Below are positions 32,849-42,168 of a stretch of DNA of 64,000 nt, one piece after another. The notes below the pieces were generated by a model. That model did no database searches. It saw only the letters and a program-made list of their open reading frames with translations, and was not told the DNA's origin. The translations under genes and the position numbers were made by a program. The stretch lies in the NCBI RefSeq assembly GCF_016097555.1, contig NC_054713.1:16913408-16977407 (forward strand), read 5' to 3'. This DNA is from Gigantopelta aegis (taxonomy: Eukaryota > Mollusca > Gastropoda > Neomphalida > Peltospiridae). The first letter of the stretch is position 1. Every line of letters starts with the position of its first letter.

Positions 32849-33450
32849 TCATTGTTTTAAAATTGCTTCTTGAAAGTGCACAGTTTTGGTCTTGACTGCA
32901 ATAACTTTAAGTTTCCATGCTTCGTGGTATAATTCAAAGCTATATATTTTATGAAGATCATCTGCTGTTTCAGCTAGTAGTACAGTATCATCAGCATAAT
33001 TATAGCAATACAAATAACTTAAGATATGCATTAAGATCATTATCAAGTGTCTTTTTAACGAACATGAAACGAACATGAAAAAATTACTCATTTTTGCTTA
33101 CATGGAGAATATTACATGGAAAGTATTAAGATTTATTGTCATTATGTACAATTCTAGGTTTGATACCATTATACATAATAAATACTATTCTGAAACATTT
33201 CCAATCAATATTACAAATTAGTGATTTTGCCATAAACCTATAAGTCAGACAGAATCAAACACTTTCTCAAAATCAATAAAAACATAGTACGCATTTTTCG
33301 TAGCTCCTTTTAGTAATTGTAATAAAATATATAATTTAAAAAATATATATTAACAATTGTGGAATAAAATTGTCGAAAACCAGACTGATATTTTTGGTTA
33401 CAATTCAACGTGATCAGATAATACCTGAAGTCTATTGTTGAAGGCGCAGA
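32849..33450 (-). pseudogene. LINE reverse transcriptase remnant
   Basis: Minus-strand YADDTVLLAETADDLHKIY (about 33000-32945) is the RT catalytic YADD box; further 5', YVFIDFEKVFDSV (about 33285-33245) is RT motif A. The distance between the two is shortened, so the copy is deleted. Clade not determined (RTE/L2-like wording). Confidence 0.75.
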
Positions 33451-33812
33451 CCCTAGTTTTAACCCGTAAAACAATGGACACTAACTTTAGTTAATTTACA
33501 AACCTGTAACTCATTTGGATAAAGTTACAATAGAGTGAAAGAAGAGTCTGTGACGTTAAAACGGGAAATATCCTTAAAAATAGATTTTAACTCGAATCAC
33601 TAAACCGCTACTTCTCAGACGCACGTGCGTTTTTTAAATATAAAAAAATGCAGTTTTTGGCACTACAAACACCAGCATGACCAGAAACACTTCGGTTCTA
33701 CGGAAAGGGACAACATAAAGAATAAAATATTTTATTTCAGTGATTATAAACTGTTCTAATAGTGAAGAAATATGCTGTAGTGTTTAAACACTAGGGTATG
33801 TCCCTTTAATTA
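33446..33812. mobile_element. Short TIR element ending 'ctagggtatgtccctttaa'
   Basis: The right end 'ctagggtatgtccctttaat' matches the reverse complement of the left 'gaccctagttttaacccg' in part. The end sequence is close to that of the 35.88-37.46 kb element ('aaagggacattcctgag'), suggesting the same group. No coding content. Confidence 0.5.
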
Positions 33813-33834
33813 AAGATGAAAATAATTTTCGAAA

Positions 33835-34190
33835 ACAAATTAGCAATGTATTAGGTAGGTAATTTCAAGGATCAAGCGTCTGCTTCTATATGTGTATTTT
33901 CTTACACACCCTTTGGTGAGAACACCATTAGTTATTTTCGATAACACATACGACAGGTTGCTCTTAGGTGATGACCAGGTCACCAATGTCATACGTCCAA
34001 TAAAAAACCCCAGTGGAAATCGATTACACTGTGACGTATAGTTAACCTGGCAACCATGTGTGTGACGCGTAAATGAGCTACAAGCTACAAAGGGTTGTAA
34101 ATATCTTTTAGTCGATAAAGATGTTAAAATTTGCTTAAAACCTGTTTTTTTAGAATATGTAAGAAACAAAATAATACATTCGTGTCTGTT
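33835..34190. repeat. Dispersed repeat, reverse copy
   Basis: Contains 'ttaggtgatgaccaggtcac' and 'cctttggtgagaacac', the reverse complement of blocks at 29.6-29.8 kb and 61.6-61.7 kb. Confidence 0.65.
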
Positions 34191-34271
34191 AGATACCATT
34201 TATCTCACAACTCGCTTTCGCTCGTTAGATACATTTTAAAACAACTCGTTTTGAGATAAATGGTATCTAAG
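34186..34271. repeat. Foldback palindrome 'ttagataccatttatctca'
   Basis: Arms 'ttagataccatttatctca' and 'tgagataaatggtatctaa' are perfect reverse complements around a 45-base loop that itself contains 'actcgctttcgctcgt' and 'acaactcgttttg'. Confidence 0.9.
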
Positions 34272-34735
34272 GCCACTCATGTATCATTCTCTATGTATAC
34301 GTTTGACGTTCCTCGTTTTCTCTGCCAAATGTATTTGGTGGAAGCAGTTTTTTGCGTAAAGTTAAACTCGCTACAATATATTTTTCACCTAGGGAAACGT
34401 TTTCGAATCGCGCTGATCATAGTATCGCAACTGATTTATTTCACTGGTTGTATTTAGGTATTTTGAATTGAAACCAATGTTAAGAACAATGGTTTTACGT
34501 TGAAACTTGACCTTATAATGTGAGGCCATGATCCTGCGTAACCCTATATTTGCACGTCAGGATGCGTGTCCAAATTGATTCTAGAGAGATTTGTTGAGCG
34601 AAAGAAGATTGTTTTTCTTCTGAATTTCAGGAAGGTGTCATTGTGGTCCCAGATAAAGTACTGACCTACTGTTATTTCGGTTCCCTCCCAAAGGTCAGAC
34701 GTCCCATAACACAGACATGCCATTTGATAGACAAA
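34272..34735. other. Intergenic; one unrecognised minus-strand frame
   Basis: The minus-strand frame 34750-34550 (MACLCYGTSDLWEGTEITVG, then IWDHNDTFLKF) is composition-normal and could be an exon, but I recognise no domain and see no clear acceptor. Confidence 0.3.
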
Positions 34736-35040
34736 CACGCCCTCGATGGTGCAGTGGATAAGCCATTGGACTACAGGCTGGTAGGTACAGGGTTTGTAGC
34801 CCAGTACCGACTCCAACCTAGAGCGAGTTAAGGTTAAATTAAAATTCAATAACGCTGCCCTGGGCACAATCCTCAGCTATCTGGGTTCTCTGTCCAGGTC
34901 AATGGGTTAGTTGTTAGTTGGTTAGTGGTTAGTGAGAGAGAAGAGGGTGTAGTGGCCTTACCCAGTGAACCCTTAAGAACTCGCTTTTGGTTGGAGCTGG
35001 TACCGGGCTGAGAACCCTGTACCTACCAGCCTTCAGATAT
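34736..35040 (+). mobile_element. tRNA-derived SINE, family 2, near complete, with inverted end
   Basis: Head 'cctcgatggtgcagtggata' (A-box-like) and 'gtacagggtttgtagccc' (B-box-like). After 'cgactccaacc' and a ~170-base body the 3' end returns as 'ggttggagctggtaccgggc' to 'ctgtacctaccagcc', the reverse complement of the head's 'ggctggtaggtacagggt' to 'cgactccaacc'. The transcript would fold into a long hairpin. Confidence 0.75.
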
Positions 35041-35460
35041 CAATGTATTATGTATCTAACGATCAATGCCTTGTATTTCATGTGTTAAAATATATCAATA
35101 AATCTAATTTTATATAATTATGTTTTGTGTTCTGTGTATAGTTGTATAAGACCATTCCATTATTTACTACATGTATTATTCAAGATAAAAGGCAGGTTTG
35201 TAGCAATGCTCTCAGCCGTGTCTTGTGTTCTTTTAAGGCATTTGCGTTAAATGGGACGTCCGACTTATTTTACCAATGAAAGATTAACATATCTAAACAA
35301 ATACTACTACAACAGGCCTAACACTTTGAAATTTCAGCTATTTAATTCTACAAAGATATCAACCACAAGTGTTCTCATGCCGTTGCTGGGATTCGAACCT
35401 GTAGCACCGAATAGCCTACATCTTGCAGACTTGCAACGGTACGTTCTAAGCTATCGACTT
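35041..35460. other. Intergenic
   Basis: No gene recognised. A plus-strand frame at 35251-35460 is not convincing. Confidence 0.35.
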
Positions 35461-35462
35461 AT

Positions 35463-35464
<2 letters not shown>

Positions 35465-35498
<34 letters not shown>
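35465..35498. repeat. (GT)n microsatellite
   Basis: About 16 units. Confidence 0.95.
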
Positions 35499-35573
35499 AT
35501 GTATGGATGTATTTTTGTCAGTCACAAGTCATTATATGTATAAAAGTTTTAGTAAAACTCAAAACATACTTAC

Positions 35574-35657
35574 GATATTTACAGGTTTTACCAAAATACC
35601 CGGACCGGCAGATACATTTTTCAGCTTCAGCATCGTATTTCCATCGTTTGCCGCAAT
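35574..35657 (-). CDS. EGF-like internal exon of a host gene
   Basis: An 84-base exon on the minus strand bounded by 'ttcattttacag' (acceptor) and 'gtaagtatg' (a consensus donor). It opens and closes in phase 1 (symmetrical), the usual phase of EGF-module exons. The reading CGKRWKYDAEAEKCICRSGY then FGKTC has the C-x-C ... G-Y/F-x-G-x-x-C ending of an EGF-like repeat. The open frame continues upstream past the acceptor (to 35721), so a longer exon is possible. The signal-peptide exon at 45.11-45.17 kb on the same strand also ends in phase 1, so the two could be spliced together over 9.4 kb of transposon-filled intron; this is inference. Confidence 0.55.
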
Positions 35658-35736
35658 CTGTAAAATGAACAGGTATTTCAAACGTGCGCCATTGAACATC
35701 AAATGATTCCTGATCGCCCACACACAGACTTGCGTG

Positions 35737-35800
35737 GGTGTGGGTGTGGGTATGGATGTGGGTGTGGGTGTGGGTGTGGGTGTGGGTGTGGGTGTGGGTA
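35737..35800. repeat. (GGGTGT)n minisatellite
   Basis: About ten hexamer units with one variant (gggtatggatgt). G-rich on the plus strand and resembling telomere-like G repeats only superficially. Confidence 0.95.
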
Positions 35801-36024
35801 ATTTTGACATGATTCCATCAGAGAATTGTTCAAACACAAACTTGCCACGGTACGTATGTATTACATACATAGATATTAAAGGGACATTCCTGAGTTTGAT
35901 GCATTTTTTAAGATGTTATCGACTAACAGAGATTTGTTTAACGATTGTAATTACACATCAAAGATATTTTTCTGCATAAAATATTTGTGGCTGTATATTA
36001 AACATGTTTCTGATCGTTCTAATA

Positions 36025-36906
36025 CAGTTAAATCCAATTGGCTCGAACCCCGTCGGTGCTCGAGAAAGTGTTCGACCCATCGGGTAGTTCGACCGAACCA
36101 TTCGGTCAACATCGGACATTTCTGTAACATCAGTTAGAAAGTTGAATTAGATACAAATTGTATAATACACGTAAATGCATTGAAGTCAAATAAATAAATG
36201 GCAAATTCTTAATCTGTATTTACAAGAATTTATTACTGAACAATTTGAATATTTCAACAATAAAAACCGCAGCACTGTCCACTTTTCAGAAATGTAGTCG
36301 TTTTCAAAGTAACGCTTTATGCTGAGGCCCGTTTGTGCACTAATTGTTTGATTGGTATCACGGTTCATCTAACATTTGCAGTAACACTAGCTGTACTTGA
36401 AAGATCATTACCGATAGTCGTTAACAAACAACATGACAAGTGTGGTGACAAAAGGATTGCATAGCTAGTGTTGCGCTTCCCCGATTCATCTATGTCTGTG
36501 TCGTTAAATAAAACATTTTTTTCTTTCTTTCTATAGTTCGTTCCGCCTAAATAATTATTAATCCGAAGTTTATAATAACCAACTGCGCAAGCACAGTAAT
36601 TGTTAGTCCTGTTTGGCGGTTTGCCATAAGGCCAAATAAAAAAAAAAAGTTGGTGATCGTCCCAGCCCGTACCTGAAAAAATGCGCCCGCCCCTGAAATT
36701 ATTTTATTTTTTAGTTTGTTAAAAACTGTTAAAAATGCGTCGAGATAGCAGCAATTCAACTTTCGTAAGCACCGTAACGGGTTAAACCATCACCAGGTCC
36801 ATCTGGCGGCCAGTGAAGGAACTACAACATCCAGGCGCATGCTCTGTTGACTGCTACTCCTGGTCTCCAGGGTTTTATAAAGTTTTTCACAGAAGAAAAA
36901 AACAAC

Positions 36907-36941
<35 letters not shown>

Positions 36942-37214
36942 ATTTGTGTGACCAAAAGGACGATCACCAACTCTTTTTTTATATTTGGCCTAATTAATAT
37001 TTGATGGATCACCAGTTCGAGGGAAATATAGCTATTAACATAGATGGGACCGACAATTTAGTTCGAGCGAAGGCTTATAGTCGACCCTGGACGTGTTCGA
37101 CCCTTCAGCAGTTAATATAAGGGTTTACCGAACAAAAATCTCGGGACTTCGTTTTTGGTTCGAGCGTTGCGGTGTGATCGACCCTTCCGAGGTCGAGCCA
37201 ACGAGATTCTACTG
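36025..37214. mobile_element. pogo/Tigger-like TIR element nested in the MITE
   Basis: Ends 'cagttaaatccaattggctc' (left) and reverse complement of right 'cagtagaatctcgttggctc', with TA on both sides (36023-36024 and 37215-37216): TA target site and CAGT start fit pogo-type mariners. Inverted repeats run on as 'gaaccccgtcggtgctcg' versus 'gacctcggaagggtcg'. No transposase remains; the interior holds a SINE tail at 36480-36525 and a third, inner palindrome. Confidence 0.8.
36610..37005. mobile_element. Innermost foldback element
   Basis: Arms 'aaagttggtgatcgtcc' (36645-36661) and 'ggacgatcaccaactcttt' (36959-36977), extended by 'ataaggccaaataaaaaa' and 'tttatatttggcctaat'. The interior has a C-run at 36907-36940. 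Third level of nesting. Confidence 0.75.
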
Positions 37215-37457
37215 TATTTGTACTACGTTAAATTTCATTTTATTTCCTAAAATATGTTTTTTCGCACGTACAAACTTATTTGAAAACAAAATCCAGTTTG
37301 GGCTTCTTAAAATATTAAGGCGACCAGAAACACATTGAATATACAGACACTGATATTCTAAACAAGAAAATGTATTTAATATGTAAGTTTAATCGTAAAA
37401 CTAGTTTATTAGTTGGAAACCATCTTGCAATGCAGCAAACTCAGGTACGTCCCTTTA

Positions 37458-38720
37458 ACGCAGGGTTTTACAACCCTGAAAACTGGACACGTCAGATACC
37501 AACACTGTTCACGGGTTTCATAAAAATGGTATGACAGGCAAGCACGTTTAGTATTTTATTTATTACAAACCAACTGGAAACAAGCCGCAACGCAGAAGTA
37601 AGCAGTTGTCGAGACCTAATTAGGGGAAAACCCGGTTATCATCATAACCCTACTAAGTTTTCGCATTTGCGGACGTATATCGGTGGTTGTACGGTAAATT
37701 TGCGACTGTAAAACCACGGATATACGTCGGCAAATCGGAAAACACAGTAGGGTTATCCCTATTCTAATTAAACTGTTTGTTTGTTGCTTTCAAATAGGAA
37801 ATTGTCACATGTTTAGTAAGAATAAGCATATAAACATCACCAGCTGGTGACGTCATTAGGCAGCCCATTAACAGACGATGGGTTGTGGAATAGTTAGCGG
37901 CTCTAACATAGATGTGTAATTTGACATATTTAATCAGTTGCCGTGATTACACAACGACTAATAAAGAAAAAATATGTTCATTTCTGACATACACAGGTCT
38001 CGGTATTTTACGACTTCTGTATGTAATATGAACTTAAGCTATGACGTTTTCTGCCAGCAAATTTTACCACCTGCAATTTTTAGTAAAGATCCAATCAGAT
38101 TCGTTCTTACAAATGTGCTGAATTAGAATACAGGTTATTTTTACACGAATTGTGTCAGCAAGTGATTTACATCACACGCAAACTTAAACGACGTCACAGC
38201 GAGCAACTTGACGTCATCACAGTTTAGATTTTGGCGCGAAGCTTGCATTAATGATGTTTTGAAATGCACAATAATGACTAAATTGTTGATCGGACCAGCA
38301 AAGACTGAGCTGAGTTAGTGGAATTGACTAGATGTGACGCTACCATTGCATATCTAGGGCCGTAAAAAAGAGTAGCAGTTTGACGGCATCGGCTTGGCTT
38401 TGTACATAATAAGCCCAAATATAACGGCCTTTAGCAGTTTCAATTCATGCCCATATTTCGTAATGGTACACTTTTAAATTATACTATTTTGTACAAACAC
38501 GGTTAGATATATTAGTAAACTCTGAACAAAACATTTTCAAGACCAATTTTGCACATAATGTTTTCCAGCGTTCGGGAAATGGACGCATCAGGCACCCAGC
38601 TTATTTTATTGTAGGGAGATGGAAAGTGACGTCATTGAACTATCGACGTCATTCAACAACAACAACAAAAAAAACCCTGCCCAGTCTGTGCTAGCCGATA
38701 TTACACTAGCTAGATTGTTA
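37458..38720. other. Intergenic with one foldback palindrome
   Basis: No gene seen. A palindrome spans 37618-37770: arms 'taattaggggaaaac' and 'gggttatccctattctaatta' (20 bases: 'ggttatccctattctaatta'), continuing inward as 'ataaccctactaagttttcg' / 'aaaacacagtagggttat' and 'cggacgtatatc' / 'ggatatacgtcgg'. Several 'tgacgtcat' palindromes (CRE-like) at 38210-38220 and 38620-38650 are noted without functional claim. Confidence 0.6.
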
Positions 38721-38754
38721 TGACGTGAGTAATATCTTACATCGGTGTGTAATA

Positions 38755-39050
38755 TATCGTCATCATCAAGAGGTAAACCATTCGCCATATTTAAAGATAC
38801 TCTTAATTTGGAAAACGTTTAATTCATATTACTACCACAAAGATCCTGGACAATTTTTACTAAAATTCAGAACATTGAACCATTACCTACCAATTGAAAC
38901 GGGAACCTGGGACAACACTCCATTAGAATATAGAATATGCACACCATGTAATAACGATATCGGAGACGAATTTCACTATTTATTCACACGCATTTTGTTT
39001 TTTGCACACGCTCGTACTCTCGTTAAAGTCATATTATTATATTAAATCCA
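38755..39050 (+). pseudogene. LINE C-terminal remnant
   Basis: FLLKFRTLNHYLPIETGTWD (about 38850-38910), then CTPCNNDIGDEFHYLFT (38940-38990): same Cys/His tail as in the 20.7, 21.9 and 49.5 kb copies. Followed at 39185-39215 by an isolated SINE tail. Confidence 0.75.
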
Positions 39051-39570
39051 GTATGGGGAAATTTAAGCAGATAACGACGAATAACAAATTAAGTATCCTC
39101 ACGAAATTATGCAAAATAATAAAATAAATCACTGACAAATGTCGTAAGCCCTAAAACGTGCGTGTATTATGCATATATACGTGCTGGGGTGTCGTTAAAC
39201 ATTTATTCATTTATGCATTAATATCACTAATTATTTATGTATGTTATCTATTTATGAGTTTCTGTTTATGTTATATGACGCACATATATATCAGTCTGGA
39301 CCCCCACCCCTTTTTGAAAACCGCCCATTACCTTTAAGGGGAAATGTGATTATATTAACTGTCCTAAATGTTTAAATAATAAAAATATCACATGTGGACC
39401 CCCCGCCCCCTTCAGACTTGGACCCCCCTTTCAGAAATCCTGCATCCGCCCCTGTTGTTACATGTACATCATTTTAAACCTTTAATCTTGTTTAGTATAT
39501 TGAACAACAACATAAATATTATTGTGTTATGTATACATGTAAAAGTATATATATAATTTATTATGTTTTC
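39051..39570. other. Intergenic
   Basis: SINE tail 'ggggtgtcgttaaacattta' at about 39186. C-rich segments 39300-39440 with 'aaatcctgcatccgcccctg' resemble a terminus of the 'gtggcggatcc' MITE family. Confidence 0.4.
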
Positions 39571-41050
39571 ATGTTAAAATGAATTTGGAAAATAGACTTT
39601 CAAAATAGGCTTTAAAAAAACAGAATTTTGAAAAACATGAGTTATGACGTCAATTGTTGTGAAACATGTTATGACGTCACACGTATGTAGAAATCGTCCA
39701 GCATAGAGATGCTAGACTAAGAATATATCACCGTTGTGAGGTAGAGATAAGGCTATTCCAACCCGAGGGAGAACACATTTTGTCCCGAGGATTGGAATTG
39801 CCTTATCTATACCTCACAACGGTGATTAATTCCTTTTTTTGCACAGTTAATTACTGTAACAAAATATTAATTTTGTAAGCTACAGTGTGTTTATTGTAGA
39901 ACGATACGTACACATTTCACCTGCAAACTCATATAATCATATGCGGGAAAATGCGTATGTAGAAATCGTCTAGCCCTCGGGTCGGACAGATTTATCTAGC
40001 TCTAGGGTGAGACAGATTTGTCTAGCACCGTGCAAATGTCTGACCCTAGGGCTAGATACATCTGTCTTTATATTTATTGTTAAGTTGTTGCATTTTTATG
40101 TCGTTGCATAAGTTGGACTATATTTTTTTCAGCGTATGATTAAATGAGTGATTGTTCGTAAATGAAATGTTTACGAATCGTTAAAAAATTAATGTTTTTT
40201 ATTTTATTTACTGTAATTAAATGGGCAAGAAAAAGAATCAATCACCGTTGTGAGGTATAGATATGGCAATTCAAACCCTCAGAACAAAATGTTTTTGTCC
40301 CTCGGGTTGGAATTGCCTTATCTATACCTCACAACGGTGATAGATTCTATTAATCGATACCTCACAACGGTGATTGATTATTTTTCTTGCTCATTTAATT
40401 TCAGTAACCAAACATTAATTTTGTAACCAACGGTTTGTTTATTGTAGAACGATTCATGAACATTTTACGTAAAATCTCATTTAATAAAACACGGAGGAAA
40501 TAGTCCACCTCATGCAACGACGTAAAAATGTAACAACTTATTAATAAATAAAAAGTTGAAAATATTATTTTGTTAAACTATTTTTAAAACAATGATACAA
40601 CGTGAAATGGCAAACTGAATTCTGCAAACCATCAGTTATGACATCAATCGTTGTATGCATGAGTTATAACGTCACGCGTATATAGACATCGTCTAGCCCT
40701 TTGAAAGCTATGGTTTGTTTATTGTAGAACGACTCGTATACATTTCACCTGCAAACTCATTTAATCATACGCTGAAAAATATAGTCCACCTGATGCAACA
40801 ACATAAATATGTAACAACTTACCAGTAAATGTAAAGTTGAAAATATTGATTATTTAAATATTTTTAAAACAATGATACAACATGAAATGGCAAACAGAAT
40901 TATAAAAGCCATAAGTTATGACGTCAATCGTAGTAAAACAAGAGTTATGACGTCACGCGTATGTAGAAATCGCTATCCCTCTGGTCGAACATATTTATCT
41001 AGCCCTAGGGTCGGACAGATTTTACTAGCACCGTTCAAAAGCTGGATAAC
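39571..41050. repeat. Palindrome-rich complex repeat
   Basis: Two kinds of unit interleave. (1) Foldbacks with arms 'accgttgtgaggtatagata' and 'tatctatacctcacaacggt' at 39728-39825 and 40243-40342, with a further half at 40356-40378. (2) A ~280-base direct repeat ('gtttattgtagaacgattc', 'aacaatgatacaacgtgaaa', 'gagttatgacgtcacgcgta', 'gtagaaatcgtctagccct') with copies ending near 39705, 40695 and 40975. The 'ctagccctagggtcggacag' block recurs at 39970-40070 and 40990-41030. No coding content. Confidence 0.85.
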
Positions 41051-41069
41051 CTTGTCTAGTGGGCAGGAA

Positions 41070-41346
<277 letters not shown>

Positions 41347-41593
41347 AAAACACGCACGATAAAACAAACCAATACAACACCAAGCAGTGAATTCCATTAC
41401 GGCACCGGTAATTATTCCAAATTTACAACCGTACGAAATCTGACGTGAATACCCGCAATTTTGACCTTTGGGGATATTTAGTCTTTTAAAATCGTACCAT
41501 AAAACACTAACGATGGTAAAAACATATATACTCAAGTCTTGAAAACGTTCGTTTTGGGGGTTTTTTCCAATTCGTCCGATATGATCTCTACAG

Positions 41594-41764
41594 TCATAAT
41601 CTCATATCTATCTTCGGATCATCTCTATCACATTCAGGCTCGAACTGATACGGCAAGACGCCTTTGCTTTCTCCATTACTACTATCATTGTTTGACGTGA
41701 ATGATATGTCCAAGAAATTGTCGAAAAAGGAACCATCTTCACTGACATCACTTCGTTCCTCCAT
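41594..41764 (-). CDS. Short ORF with VLPYQFEPE motif, possible 5' exon
   Basis: Minus-strand ATG at 41764, stop TGA at 41594-41596, 56 residues: MEERSDVSEDGSFFDNF, an acidic/serine-rich stretch, then GVLPYQFEPECDRDD. The 'PYxFEP' phrase after an acidic N-terminus is, from memory, how proteins annotated as P2X7-C-terminus-like in molluscs and cnidarians begin. Too short to identify; it could be a first exon or a fragment of a mobile gene. Confidence 0.4.
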   Translation of the reverse strand: MEERSDVSEDGSFFDNFLDISFTSNNDSSNGESKGVLPYQFEPECDRDDPKIDMRL

Positions 41765-41929
41765 TTTTTAAAGTGGTGGTGGATTCACTGGTAACCTCTG
41801 GGATAACCCTTTTTTGCATGTCATAGGCTAAAAATAGTTCTGCTAGCATCGAACAAGTGTTTTTCATCGACGTATTTCAGAAAAAATTTTTTTTTTAAAT
41901 TAAGTATCGGATATCTTTACAGAGGCACT

Positions 41930-42113
41930 CAGTGGCGGATCCAGAAAAGGTCAGTTAGGGGGCTCAATCAAATGAGCCAGAATGCCAAGGGAACTTTGGG
42001 GGAGATTTGGAGGGGGATGGAAATTAATATATAATAAAATTATAACTGCTGCAATATTTAGGGGGGGGGGGGCTCCTGACTAATCCCCCCCCCCCCCCCC
42101 GGATCCGCCTCTG
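41930..42113. mobile_element. MITE with TIR 'cagtggcggatcc', 184 bp
   Basis: Ends CAGTGGCGGATCC (41930) and GGATCCGCCTCTG (42113), flanked by the 5-bp duplication GCACT (41925-41929 and 42114-42118). The interior has facing G-run and C-run (42061-42100). Same design as the 51401-51586 element. No coding capacity. Confidence 0.9.
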
Positions 42114-42168
42114 GCACTTCAAGACAACTAGTTATTTTTTTTTTTTGTATTTTTTTTTTTTAAGATAT

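Larger units (their letters stand above)
35877..37457. mobile_element. TIR element 'taaagggac...gtcccttta' carrying nested insertions
   Basis: Left end 'aaagggacattcctgagtttg' cut to 20: 'aaagggacattcctgagttt'; right end 'caaactcaggtacgtccctt'. The ends are inverted repeats of about 25 bases, flanked by TTAA or TA. Without the 1.19-kb insertion (36025-37214) the element is about 390 bases and has no coding capacity, so it is a MITE. Confidence 0.85.

Noticed and set aside
34544-34867. Minus-strand 107-codon frame with MACLCYGTSDLWEG
   Set aside because: Part overlaps a SINE and no domain or splice signal is clear; kept only as a remark in the intergenic entry.
35737-35800. Interstitial telomere
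   Set aside because: Repeat is GGGTGT with variants, not TTAGGG.
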